Shown piece after piece: positions 1 to 11,443 of a stretch of DNA of 64,000 bases. The DNA is from Lactuca virosa (Eukaryota; Streptophyta; Magnoliopsida; Asterales; Asteraceae), in contig CAKMRJ010005634.1 of assembly GCA_928212115.1 (NCBI GenBank), positions 257,844,656-257,908,655 of the forward strand. Direction: 5' to 3'. Position 1 is the stretch's first letter. Each line of letters begins with the position of its first letter. Both the position numbers and the translations under genes were made by a program. Below the pieces are notes generated by a model. It did not search any database and was not told the origin of the DNA. It saw nothing but the letters and a program-made list of their open reading frames with translations.

Positions 1-781
1 GTCAACCCTCTCTCATTTGTTTTTTTTTAAATCCGATCGGTTATGGGGAAGAAGGAAAACAAATGGGCTTAGGTTTTCCAAGTGTAACCGAAAATACCTT
101 AGGCCCATTAAGAGTTTTCGGTTTACATAGGTTATTGGGCTCGGTTTGGCCCCAATAATAGTTTTGGTCCAATACTAGGCAAAAAGAAATATATTAGGCC
201 CAATAAGGATATTTGGTTTAGGTGAGAGGGCCCGATAAAGGTTTTTGATCCATTGGGGCCCATAAATGGGTTTTCGGACCAAAAAGATTAAGTGAAAGAG
301 CTTTCGGCCCAATAGGGGCCCAATAGTGATTTTCGGCCTTACAAGGTCCATTAGAGGGTTTTCGGCCCAAAATAATACCTAATGGAGGTATTTGGCCCAC
401 TATGGTCTAAGAAAGATGTTCACGGCCCAATAAGGCCCAATAAGAGTCTTATGGCCCAAAACAATGTTAAATACAAATTTCCGCCCCGTAAGGATCATGT
501 TCAGGGTCTATTGGTCCATTAAGGCCCAATAGGATAGTCTTGGCCCAAATAGAGACTTGGGCCGAGAAGCTTGGGCTAAGGCCCAAAGTTGAGTGATCAT
601 AGCTTATTGGGTTAGATTTTGGGCTTACACGAGGAAATTTCGACTTGAAACGCAAATTTTAGATGTATAAACTTGTATAATATTGAAATTGGCCCATACC
701 AAAAGTAGGGTTACAAGATTATACAAAGGAATTATCTTGTACAAAGATAGAAATCCTAGCCCTAATTTGCTAGTTGTGACA
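1..781 (-). repeat. 3' LTR of element A, partial
   Basis: Ends at the inner edge with TTGTGACA (reverse TGTCACAA) next to the polypurine tract. Positions about 130-781 match 23796-24434 of the right LTR with scattered substitutions and small deletions; the first 125 bases match poorly, so one copy has an indel there. The body is built from degenerate units rich in GGCCCAATAA and TTTTCGGCCC. Confidence 0.8.
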
Positions 782-806
782 TCATCCCCCCGTTAGAGGA
801 AATTTC
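782..806 (-). other. Polypurine tract of element A
   Basis: On the minus strand this is a purine-rich stretch (AAATTTCCTCTAACGGGGGG) placed directly before the LTR start TGTCACAA. It matches the place where plus-strand DNA synthesis is primed in LTR retrotransposons. Confidence 0.65.
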
Positions 807-869
807 ATCCCGAAATTCCTTTCGAAAGCTATCCTTAAGAACTAGAGAAGAGATGAGGGTATTTCTGCA

Positions 870-2076
870 TCATCTGATCCTCACGTTCCCATGTGAATTC
901 AGGTCCACATTGGCACTCCATCGAACCTTTACAATTGGAATGTGGCTTTGTTTCGTACGTTTCAATTCCCTATCCATAATTTCGACTGGTTCCTCCACGA
1001 ACAGGAGATTTTCATTCACCTCAATCTCATCGAGCTGAACAACGAGGGTTTCGTCCAATAGGTATTTCTTCAGGTTTGACACGTGAAAGACAGGGTGTAC
1101 GTTGCTGAGCTCTGATGGTAGCTGCAGCTTGTAAGCCACCGGACCGATCCTGGCAAGGATCTCGAATGGTCCGATGTACCGTGGGTTTAACTTTCCCCGC
1201 TTTCCGAACTGTATCATCCCTTTCCAGGGAGAGACTTTTAACAGTACGCTGTCTCCTACTTGAAACTCCAGTGGCTTTCGTCTTTTGTCTGCTTAGCTCT
1301 TCTGTCTGTCCCGAGATGCTCGGAGTCATGCCCTGATTTGGACGTTTTTCTCAGTTGTTTCCCGGTTGATCTCAGGTCCTGTGAGGGTGTTGTTTGGTAC
1401 TTGTCCCCTTTCCAGTTGGGAGCGACTTTAATGCGTTTCCTACCTCAGCCCAACAGAGAGGTGATTTGCATTTCCGACCGTACAAGGCCTCGAAGGGAGC
1501 GACTTTAATGCGTGTGTGGTAGCTGTTGTTGTAGGAGAATTCGATTAGTGGCAAGTGAGTATCCCATGCCTTTCCAAAATCTATTACACAAGCTCAGAGC
1601 ATATATTCTAGTGTTTGAATGGTTCGCTCACTTTGTCCGTCAGTCTGGCGGTGGTAGGAAATACTCAAATCTGGCTGAGTTCCCAATGCTTTCTGGAGTG
1701 ACTCCATGTAGTCTCACCACCTCCCTTGTGTAGATCCGTGTTAGTCTCTCCATTTTATATGTTTCTTTTATTGGTAGGAATGGGCGGATTTATTCAACCG
1801 ATCGACAATCACCCAAATGGCATCCAGTCCGTATGCCGATTTAGGCAATTTGGTTATAAAATCCATTGTTATTCATTCCCATTTCCACTCGGGTATCACT
1901 AGCTGTTGTAACAATCCTGAGGGCTTCTGATATTCTACCTTAAATTTTGTGCAAGTCAGGCACTTGCCCATGTAGGTAGCAATTTCAGCTTTCATATTAG
2001 GCCACCAATAATGTTGTTTGATATCCAAGTACATTTTATCAGAACCCGGGTGGACGGAGTATCGTGTCTTGTGTGC
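870..2076 (-). pseudogene. Element A integrase and chromodomain (3' part of pol), broken
   Basis: Three minus-strand pieces in different frames give the end of a gypsy integrase. 2076-1873 carries the zinc-binding N-terminal region (SVHPGSDKMYLDIK, then YWWPNMKAEI and CLTC). 1554-1372 carries the end of the catalytic core (FSYNNSYHTRIKVAPFEALY). 1217-870 carries the C-terminal domain (RYIGPFEILARIGPVAYKL, VFHVSNLKKYL) running into a chromodomain-like tail (EIMDRELKR, IPIVKVRW). In chromoviruses this tail is thought to steer integration. Frameshifts between the pieces and loss of much of the core mean it is dead. Element B cuts it at 2077-2081. Confidence 0.85.
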
Positions 2077-2081
2077 TTCGT
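2077..2081. repeat. Target site duplication TTCGT, left copy (element B)
   Basis: TTCGT directly before the 5' LTR of B. The identical five bases directly follow its 3' LTR at 12758-12762. Five-base duplications are usual for LTR-element integrases. Confidence 0.92.
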
Positions 2082-2550
2082 TGTAACAACCCGTTATCCT
2101 CAATTCAATAAGAGTCAAAAATCTCATTTCGAACCTTATGTTTATACATATCATCTATTATTCCAAGAGCGTATTTATAAGCTACTAACTAAATATAGCA
2201 TAAGACTTAAGTGAAATATGGCAGTATAACTTAATATAAGGGAATAGTCTAAGGGATAAAGCATGAAAACAACCCCAAAAGGGTTCACGGTCAAGGAGTG
2301 AACTCCAAATGGAGTTCACAGCCAATACTTTACTCTAAAGGAGTGTTCACGGTCCAAATTCAAAGCATCAAAGTGTGTTCACAGTTTGGGGAATCAATTC
2401 AAAGTAGTTCACGCCCTAAGAAGCAATTCCAAATTGTGTTCACGGCCAAGTATGACCGTGAACACCACCTTAATGGGCTGAAAACCTCATTTCAAGTCCA
2501 TTTGTGGACAGTAAATACTAAAGCCTAATACCACTTCAACCGTAAACACC

Positions 2551-2553
<3 letters not shown>

Positions 2554-2640
<87 letters not shown>

Positions 2641-2658
2641 ATGTGTGTGTGTGTGTGT
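2554..2658. repeat. (TA)n(GT)n microsatellite in 5' LTR of B
   Basis: About 67 bases of alternating TA followed by about 38 bases of GT. The same place in the 3' LTR (near 10684) has only a short CTATATATG, so the array grew after insertion. Confidence 0.97.
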
Positions 2659-4254
2659 TTTCACCCTGAATCAATTCATTTTCCCCAGTTCTCAACCGTG
2701 AACCACTCCAAAATCCTCTCAATCTTCAACCGTGAACAACCCCATTTCCTCTCAATCATCAAAGGTTTATGCCCAGAATCTTCAAATCTTCAACCAATTC
2801 ACCAAGAACATTCATAACCACATTCAAATCTTCAAGCAGTATTCAAATCTTCATAATAATCCAAGATCCAACCGTGAACACCATTTGCTCCAACCGTAAA
2901 CCCCATTTTCCAACTGAAAACTCATTTACAACATTTACCAATTAATTTCAATTTAATTGTAAGTCTTTCTTATATAATTAAATTATTATTTAACCCCATT
3001 ATTTAAATTAATATATTATTAATTTAAATACAACGTCGAATATAATTATTTTTAGGATAACGTTATTCGCTCGTACAACAACCCGAGGATCGTCTCTACC
3101 GCTTCGCTATCCCAAACTCAAACGCACATACGAGGTGAGTTCATACCCCTACGTTTTCAATATTTTTCCATGTTTTTAGGGGGGAATACAAGTACAACAC
3201 AATTAAATTTGTGTAAACATTTCAACGATTTCAAACGATTTCCAACAAATTTCAAACGGTTGCAAACAATTTTAGATGAATTAAAACTATTTCAATCAGT
3301 TTCAACCATTGTTCATATGATTACAAATTTTTATATATATTGTTATATATAAATGCGAGTACGATCTTTTAATCCTTTGTAACATGCTGAGCAAAGGAAA
3401 ACTTTTAGAACATTTACATTTCAAATGGAACACTGATATCATATATACAAAATACGAAGATACAAACAAACGAACATATAAACTATAATAGGCATTGTTT
3501 ATTCAACACTGACAACATATTTACAAAATGCAGAGTTACAAAAAAACGAACAAATAAACTATAATTGGTATAGTTTATGGAACATAAGTATTATCATATC
3601 AAGTACAGGTTTTATCACAAATAACGAACATATAAACTATATTAGGTATAGTTTATGGAACGTATAAACACATATTCATTTCAAAAGGATTTTCAGATAT
3701 TCTACATTTAACCGTCGATATAGCATTGTGAGGTAACGTCTTCAAGTACTGATTTAAGTGCCATAAAAAGTCTTGACCTTAATAACCAGAGTCCCCTGGA
3801 GGGAGAGCGTGAATTTGTGTATAGATCTATACGGGACAGACAATCCCGCACCAAAGTTTCTTGCAACAGCTAGGTCGGCAGGCCTGTGGTGACAAACGTC
3901 ATGAACGATTTTCGACGCCTGAAGAACGTCGATTCAGCCCATCCGTCGTATTATGCATGGTTATGAGAACTCACAATTTGGAATCGAACCAGACGACTAG
4001 TGTATGAATAAATAACCACTTCACATAGTTTTATTTGAATAATAAGGCTATATAACATCGTTTTACAAATTACCACTGGTGAATCCAGAGGGTTTTTAAC
4101 ATAAGTAAGAATACAGAAGACTATTCCAACACAGAGAAAACATACATTCATAGTTTTATGCGATATAAAACTACCTTTTTACAAAGTACGATAACATTCA
4201 CACGTTTTGAGTATAACAGATTACAACAGAAAATATAGGATTTTCTAGGAAAAC

Positions 4255-4404
4255 CTACTTACCTTTTCAAGGAACATATTGATGGATTTCAATTACAAGC
4301 ATACTTACATTTTTAAGGAACAAATTTATGGATTTCAATTACAAACATACTTACATTCTCAAGGAACAAATTGATGGATTTTCAATTACAAACATACTTA
4401 TGAA
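4255..4404 (+). repeat. 46-base tandem repeat, three copies, in LTR of B
   Basis: Units share CTTACATT, AAGGAACA, TTGATGGATTT and CAATTACAAA. The same three-copy array is at about 12308-12455 in the 3' LTR, so it predates insertion. Confidence 0.85.
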
Positions 4405-4700
4405 CTCACCAACTTAAATGTTGATACACTTTCAAAATCACTTGTATTCTCAGGGAACCGATAAGATAGGTACACCCACAGATTTTGAGAAGACGGAGCT
4501 TTTAGAGTCGTGTCTTTTATACTTTTGATTAAACATTTTGGTGCCATACAAACTATGTATCGAACAAATGTAAAAACTTTACCTAATCAATGTAAAGGTT
4601 GTGTTTGCTTTGATTCCTATTATACAATTGTTGTGATAGTGTACATGATGTCCTCCGCCCCCGAACATTTCCGCCGTTCCGGTTTAAGGGTGTGACAGAT

Positions 4701-4712
4701 TGGTATCAGAGC
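4701..4712 (+). other. Primer binding site of element B (initiator tRNA-Met)
   Basis: TGGTATCAGAGC three bases after the LTR end, complementary to the 3' end of plant initiator tRNA-Met. Confidence 0.93.
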
Positions 4713-5161
4713 ATTGTTTATAGTGAACTAAGTATATCAACCTCTAAAAGATATACAATTATAAATACAATGGGACCGAAGTGCTCTGACTAAAATTATA
4801 CTTTTAAAATATAAGTATTTTATAAGAAGTATACAAACAAGCATACATACTAGAACAAGTATCACAAGAAGAACAAAAACAAAAGTATTTAGATGTTGGA
4901 CACTACGGTTAAACCTGGGCAGTTATGTAATCATATCTGGGATAAACACAGCTTGATCAACTATATTTATTTGAGATACGACCAACATGTGTTTGGAAGT
5001 GATAGTGATGTTGCAACAAGTCTAAAACTTACCCAACTCTATAGAAATGAAACACTAGAACCGAACATACATTTAAAATACTATAGGAGTATTTTATTGC
5101 ACAGTAATACTAGAGCCAAACACGAGAAAACAACGAACCTTGCCGACGGATCTATAATTAC

Positions 5162-5164
5162 TAA

Positions 5165-5258
<94 letters not shown>

Positions 5259-5415
5259 TATATATAAATATAATTTTAACAGCCCTAAAATAGGTGATTT
5301 AACTTTACTTCCTGTTCCTTGTTTGGTTGTGGACTTAGAGTAGAATCACTTAATCTAAGGCTGATTTAGTTTTAGTTATATATATTCTGTGTACACTATG
5401 TGACTATAGGAGGAT
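5162..5415 (+). ncRNA. Putative structured RNA motif, copy 1 (leader of B)
   Basis: The core CCTGTTCCTTGTTTGGTTGT at 5311-5330 is identical to copies in element D. It lies between GTGATT (5294-5299) and AATCAC (5344-5349), which can pair. It is followed by GTACACTATGTGACTATAGG. A (TA)n array has expanded on the 5' side, where other copies have the basal stem, so the outer stem is weak here. Function unknown; see findings. Confidence 0.6.
5169..5252. repeat. (TA)n microsatellite in leader of B
   Basis: About 84 bases of uninterrupted alternating AT. Confidence 0.97.
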
Positions 5416-5622
5416 CAGGCACAAATCACTTGATACAAATTCTTCCCAAGTGTTACTATTATTTTCATGGCGTTTGTTTACTTGTATTAGTAGATCTCCA
5501 CTGTAAATCGCTTAATAGGACACTATAACTGTCAGGATAAGATATATCTTGTTCAATATCACCTGAATCATGATCCTATAGAGGACTTATCCTCATTTTT
5601 CTCTTAACCATTTTAGAGAAAT

Positions 5623-6733
5623 ATGCCTCCAAAGAAGTCCAATCGAAAGAACAACAATCCACCACCGCCACCACCTCCTCAGTACGATCCTGTTGTGTTC
5701 CAAGCAACAGTTACAGCCGCTGTGGCTGCCACAATGTCACAAATTAACGCAAGTGGCACAAGCGGGCGGACAGTGGTGCCAACCCTTCCAATCAGGGAGA
5801 TAGTCAAGGACACCTAAGGGAGTGTTCCTACAAGGACTTCATGAATGCAAAACCTAAGTCCTTCGATGGCACTGGAGGTGTCATTACTTTAACTCGTTGG
5901 TTCGAGAAAATCGAATCAATCTTCGAAATTTGTATGTGCCCTGAGACCAACAAGGTGAAGTTTGCAGCATGCACTTTCACAGATAGAGCCATCACTTGGT
6001 GGAACATCCAAGTTAAGTCCCTGACTCTACCAATAGCTAATGCTATGAGTTGGTATGATTTGAAAGATCTGATGCTCGCCGAATACTACCGGCGTGGCGA
6101 AATGCAAAACTAGAGCAGGAGCTCTGGAACCTGAAGATGAAGGGCTCCGACATCGCTGCATACACTGCAAGGTTTAGTGATCTGGCTCTACTTTGTCCCG
6201 GGATGGTCACCCCGGAGAGAAAAAAAGTGGAGAGATACATTTGGGGACTAACTCCCCCAACTCAAGGGAATGTTCTAGCTGCCAAACCACTCACATTTGA
6301 CAGTGCCAAGCGTCTGGCATAGACACTGATAGATCATGGGGATCACCAAGATACCGTGACAACTATTCCAGAACAGCCCAAGGAGAGCGGCAGTAAAAAG
6401 AAATTCTGGAACAAGCGAAAGGGCCAATCCTCGCAGGAGCCCTCAAAGAAACAGCAAACAGTAGCACTCCATGTTGCTACCCTCCCTACTGCTGTTCCCA
6501 CTGCTCCAATACCTCCTAGCCGATATGCAGGAACCCTCCCGTTATGTAACAAATGTAACTACCACCACACGGGAGCTTGCATAGAAATGTTTTGCAAGAA
6601 CTGCAACAAAAAGGGGCACACTGCCCATTTTTGTAGGACGCCCGTGAACCAACCAACCAAGCCACTAGTGGAGGGGTAAGCCAAGCTTGCTATGGATGCG
6701 GCAAAATAGGGCACTACAAGAAGGACTGCCCTT
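5623..6733 (+). pseudogene. Element B gag (capsid/nucleocapsid), broken
   Basis: Starts at ATG 5623 with MPPKKSNRKNNNPPPPPPPQ, the usual proline-rich N-terminus of this gag type. The capsid segment follows (RWFEKIESIF, ITWWNIQVKSL, FSDLALLCPGM). A basic stretch leads to two zinc knuckles: the first around 6548-6650 (CNKCNYHHTGAC then CKNCNKKGHTAHFC), the second around 6690-6733 (CYGCGKIGHYKKDC). Frame changes lie near 5780 and 6110, an in-frame TAG at 6320-6322 and a further break near 6679. Gag would form the particle and bind element RNA; this copy cannot. Confidence 0.9.
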
Positions 6734-6771
6734 AAAAAATAAATGTTGGAAACAGGAGGAGAGTACTAGCC

Positions 6772-7251
6772 ATGGGACAGAAGGAGGCAGTTGCAGATCC
6801 CACAGTAGTCACGGGTACGTTCCTCCTCGACAACTCTTATGCATGCATTCTATTTGATAGTGGTGCAGAGAGGAGTTTTGTTAGTCACAAATTCAAACAC
6901 TTACTCAAACACAAACCACAATCACTAACTGAAACATTCACTGTCGAGATAGCTAACAGGGAGAAAGAGAGCACTAACGACATATTCATAGACTGTACCC
7001 TCACCCTAAACGACCATTCTTTCTCAATTAACCTTATGTCAGTCTCCAAAAAAAGCTTCGACGTCATTATTGGCATGGATTGGTTAAGTCCTAACTGTGC
7101 TGATATCCTTTGTTATGAAAAAGCCATTCGTTTCAATCTGCCAAAGGGAGAAGCCCTCGTTATCTACGGCGACAAACTCAGCACGAACTTTCGTATCATT
7201 TCGTGCGTCAAAGCCCAAAATACCTGTGAAAGGAGTGCCACGCATTCCTAG
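6772..7251 (+). pseudogene. Element B aspartic protease region
   Basis: Open for 159 codons. The active-site motif is LFDSGAERSFVSHKF, with DSG as the catalytic triplet typical of retroviral-type proteases. FDVIIGMDWLSPNCADILC follows, the second conserved half. It would process Gag-Pol. The frame ends at 7251; the RT region continues in another frame from about 7254, so the link to RT is broken. Confidence 0.88.
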
Positions 7252-7253
7252 CT

Positions 7254-8190
7254 CATGTAGTAAACGAAAAACAAGAAGTTAAGGACCTAGAGAGCATCCC
7301 CGAAGTCTGTAACTTTCCCGATATCTTCCCCGAAGATCTTCCAGGAGTTCCTCCCGAGCGCCAAGTCGAGTTCCGAATCGACTTAATTCCTGGAGCTACC
7401 CCCGTAGCCAAATCCCCGTATCGTCTAGCTCCAGCAGAGATGCAGGAATTATACAGCCAACTAAACGAACTAATCAGTAAAGGATTCATTCGACCAAGCT
7501 TCTCACCCTGGGGAGCACCGGTACTGTTTGTTAAGAAGAAGGACGGATCTTTCCGCATGTGCAAAGACTACCGCGAACAAAACAAGCTTACCATTAAGAA
7601 CTGATACCCTCTCCCGCGGATAGATGACTTCTTCGATCAACTCCAAGGAGCCAGCTACTTTTTGAAGATTCACCTGAGATTGGGGTATCACCAATTACGA
7701 TTCCATGAGAATGATGTGCCCAAAACAACATTCCGAAATCGTTATAGTCACTACAAGTTTGTAGTAATGCCCTTTGGTCTAACATATGCACCCGCAGTAT
7801 TCAAGGATCTAATGAATCGCTTGTACCGACCCTTCCTAGAAAAATCCGTGATAGTATTCATAGATGATATACTTATCTATTCACGAAGCGAGGAAGAACA
7901 TAGTCAGCACTTGAGATAAGTTCTAGAAACATTACGAACGGAGAAGCTATATGCGAAATTCTCAGAGTGCGAGTTTTGGATCAGGATGGTGATTTTCCTT
8001 GGTCACCTGGTTAGCGAGGAAGGAATACACGTGGACCCTTCCAAAATAAAGGAAATCGACAACTAGTCAGCACCTAGAACGCCAACAGAGATCTGCCAAT
8101 TTCTAGGACTTGCTGGCTATTATTGCATATTCATATAAAATTTCTCCAGAATCGCTAAACCTCTTACTACCCTGACTCAGAAGGGAGTAA
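7254..8190 (+). pseudogene. Element B reverse transcriptase, broken
   Basis: RT blocks in order: IRPSFSPWGAPVLFVKKKDG and FRMCKDYRE (about 7487-7580), then a stop at 7601-7603, then LPRIDDFFDQLQGASYF, YKFVVMPFGLTYAPAVFKDL, and the catalytic box VIVFIDDILIYSR near 7846-7890 (the YxDD equivalent is FIDD). Further stops come at 7917-7919 (after HSQHLR), near 8065 and near 8138. It would copy element RNA into DNA; it is non-functional here. Confidence 0.9.
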
Positions 8191-8197
8191 CTTTTAA

Positions 8198-9223
8198 TTG
8201 GGGAGAAAAACAAGACACTGCGCTCCAGACACTGAAGCAAGCCCTGTGTCGCGCACCTATCTTGTCTCTTCCAGAAGGGACAGAGGATTCTGTTGTATAT
8301 TGCGATGCAACAATCAGGGTTTTGGCTATGTGCTTATGCAGCGAGGAAAAGTTATTGCATATGCCTCGAGACAGCTAAAGGCACACGAAGTTAACTACAC
8401 CACTCACGATCTTGAGTTGGGAGCAGTGGTCTTTGCACTAAAAATCTGGAGAAACTACCTATACGGTACCAAGTGCACGATCTTCACCAACCACAAAAAC
8501 CTTCAACACATCTTTGATCAGAAAGAACTTAACATGAGACAACGAAGATGGGTAGAACTACTCAATGATTACGAATGCGAAATTCGCTATCATCCCGGCA
8601 AAGACAATGTAGTAGCAGATTCCCTTAGTCAAAAAGAGTACTCAGGTCGTAGGGTGGAGGCACTAACCATGACAATCCATTCACATCTGTCCACACTAAT
8701 CAAAGAGGCTCAGCTGGAAGCTTTAAAACCTGAAAACGTGGCAGATGAAGCCTTACGAGGAATGGCGAAGAACTTTGTGATCAAGGGAGACAGAGTTCGT
8801 TATTTCATGAACCGGATCTGGACCCCAAAGTTCGGAGGTTATAGAGACGTAGTCATGAATGAAGCACATAAGACTCAATACTCTGTTCACCCAGGTTCAG
8901 ATAAGATGTATCTGGATCTCAAGAAACTCTATTGGTGGCCAAACATGAAAGCAGAGATTGCTACGTACGTGGGCAAGTGTCTAACTTGCGCCAAGGTTAA
9001 GGTAGAATACCAAAAGCCCTCAGGTTTACGTCAACAGCCAGAAATACCTGAGTGGAACTGGGAGCGGATTACAATGGACTTCATAACCAGGCTACCCAAG
9101 ACTACGGGTGGTCATGACACCATTTGGGTAATCGTTGATAGATTAACAAAATCTGCCCACTTCCTGCCAATCAAAGAAACAAACAAGATGGAGAAGCTGA
9201 CCGAACTTACATCCGAGAGATAG
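8198..9223 (+). pseudogene. Element B RNase H and integrase N-terminal half
   Basis: Long open stretch of 341 codons. The first approximately 40 residues are out of frame; the RNase H region then reads VLMQRGKVIAYASRQLKAHE, TTHDLELGAVVFALKIWRNY, and FTNHKNLQHIF, where related copies have TDHKSL, so one conserved D is N. The integrase zinc-binding region (SVHPGSDKMYLDLK, YWWPNMKAEI, CLTC) and the first catalytic block (ERITMDFITRLPKTTGGHDT, IVDRLTKSAHFLPI) follow. A TAG ends the frame at 9221-9223. Confidence 0.88.
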
Positions 9224-10140
9224 TATGACTGCACGGTGTGCCCAAATCTATTATCTCGGATAGAGATAGTAGATTCACCTTGCGATTTTGGCAGTCACTT
9301 CAGAAGGCTCTTGGAACTAAGCTGGACATGAGCACAACTTACCATCCTTAAGCTGATGGGCAGAGTGAGAGAACCATTCAAACCCTAGAGGACATGCTGA
9401 GGGCATGTGTGATTGACTTTGGTAAAGCATGGGACACCCATTTGCCACTGGTCGAGTTTTCATATAATAACAGTTATCACACCAGCATCAAGGCTGCTCC
9501 ATTTGAAGCCCTCTATGGCCTGAAGTGCAGATCCCCTCTGTGTTGGGCTGAGGTGGGTGACACGTAGCTAGCTAAAGGGCAAGTTCCTGATAGCACTCTC
9601 ACTGGCCCAGAAATCATTCGAGAAACCACAGAAAAGATCATACAAATCCGAGAACAGTTGAAAGCCTCAAGAGATAGACAAAAGAGTTATGCATACAGAA
9701 GGCGGAAACCCTCGGAATTCCAGGTTGGTGATCACGTTCTGTTGAAGGTCTCATCCTGGAAGGGCATGATACGCTTCGAAAAGCATGGGATGCTAAATAC
9801 AAGGTACATTGGGCCATTCGAGATCCTCGCTAGGATCGGCCCCGTAACTTACAAACTTCGTTTACCACAAGAGCTTAACAACGTACACCATGTCTTCCAC
9901 GTGTCAAATCTAAAGAAGTGTCTATCTAACGAGACTCTTGCAATTCCACTTGATGGGATTGAGATAAACGAGAGTCTTAACTTCGTGGAAGAACCATTGG
10001 AAATCATGGATAGGGAAGTCAAGCGAATGAAACAAAGTCGCATACCGATAGTGAAGGTTCGCTAGAATACCAAGCAGGGACCTGAATTCACTTGGGAGCG
10101 AGAAGACCAGATGAAACATGATGCAACATACCGATAGTGA
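9224..10140 (+). pseudogene. Element B integrase core end, C-terminal domain and chromodomain
   Basis: 9224-9657 keeps integrase core sequence, readable only with several frame changes and stops. 9658-10065 is open for 135 codons: DRQKSYAYRRRKPSEFQVGD, then RYIGPFEILARIGPVTYKL, VFHVSNLKKCL, and a chromodomain-like end (EIMDREVKRMKQSRIPIVKV). The conserved Trp after VKV has become a stop (CGCTAG); the rest (GPEFTWEREDQM) follows. A short segment (ACCGATAGTGAAGGTTC) occurs again about 85 bases downstream. Confidence 0.88.
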
Positions 10141-10189
10141 AGGTTCCCTAGTTCATGATGTTCTCACTCTAGCAAGAATTTTGGGAAGA

Positions 10190-10212
10190 AATTCCCTCTA
10201 ATGGGGAGATAA
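10190..10212 (+). other. Polypurine tract of element B
   Basis: AAATTCCCTCTAATGGGGAG followed by ATAA lies directly before the 3' LTR start at 10213. It mirrors the tract of element A. Confidence 0.65.
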
Positions 10213-11371
10213 TGTAACAATCTGTTATCCTCAATTCAATAAGAGTTAAAAATCTCATTTCGATCCTTATGTTTATATATATCATCTATTATTCCAAGAG
10301 CGTATTTATAAGCTACTAACTAAATATAGCATAAGTCTTAAGTGAAATATGGCAGTATAACTTAATATAAGGGAATAGTCTAAGGGATAAAGCATGAAAA
10401 CAACCCCAAAAGGGTTCACTGTCAAGGAGTGAACTCCAAATGGAGTTCACGGCCAATAATTCACTCCAAAGGAGTTGTCACGGTCCAAATTCAAATCATC
10501 AAAGTGTGTTTACGGTTTGGGGAATCAATTCAAAGTAGTTCACGGCCTAAGAAGCAATTCCAAAGTGTGTTCACAGCCAAGTATGACCGTGAACACCCCC
10601 TTAATGGGCTGAAAACCTCATTTCATGTCCATTGGTGGACAGTAAACACTAAAGCCCAATACCACTTCAACCGTAAACACCCCCTATATATGTTTTTTCA
10701 CCCTGAATCAATTCATTTTCCCCATTTCTCAACCGTGAACCACAGCAAAATCCTCTCAATCTTTAACCGTGAACAACCCCATTTCCTCTCAATCATCAAA
10801 GGTTTACGCCCAGAATCTTCAAATCTTCGACTAATTCACCAAGAACATTCATACCCACATTCAAATCTTCAAGCAATATTCAAATCTTCATAATAATCCG
10901 AGATCCAACCGTGAACACCATTTGCTCCAACCGTAAACCCCATTTTCCAACCGAAAACTCATTGACAACATTTCCCAATTAATTCCAATTTAATTGTAAG
11001 TTCGTCTTATATAATTTAATTATTATTTAACCCCATTATTTTAATTAATATATTATTAATTTAAATACAACGTCGAATATAATTATTTTTAGGATAACGT
11101 TATTCGCTCGTACAACAAACTGAAGATCGTCTCTACCGCTTCGCTATCCCAAACTCAAACGCACATACGAGGTGAGTTCATACCCCTACGTTTTCAATAT
11201 TTTTCCATGTTTTTAGGGGGGGGGGAATAAAAGTACAACACATTTAAATTTGTATAAACATTTCAACGATTTCAAACGATTTCCAACAAATTCCAAACGG
11301 TTGCAAACAATTTTAGATGACTTAAAACTATTTCAATCAGTTTCAACCATTGTTCATACGATTACATATAC

Positions 11372-11443
<72 letters not shown>

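Larger units (their letters stand above)
2082..4697 (+). repeat. 5' LTR of element B
   Basis: 2616 bases, starts TGTAACAACC and ends GGGTGTGACA. It holds short repeats based on GTTCACGG, a (TA)n(GT)n array, a 46-base tandem repeat near 4255-4404, and the conserved TATAGATCTATA block at 3820-3831. Open frames inside it are not coding. Confidence 0.93.

Noticed and set aside
4893..5267. 124-codon ORF ending in alternating Ile-Tyr
   Set aside because: The C-terminal third is translated (TA)n; the rest is element B leader with no counterpart ORF in D.
10429..10893. 154-codon ORF in the 3' LTR of B
   Set aside because: It lies wholly inside the LTR, the 5' LTR counterpart is broken by a microsatellite, and it is made of GTTCACGG and AACCGTGAA repeats.
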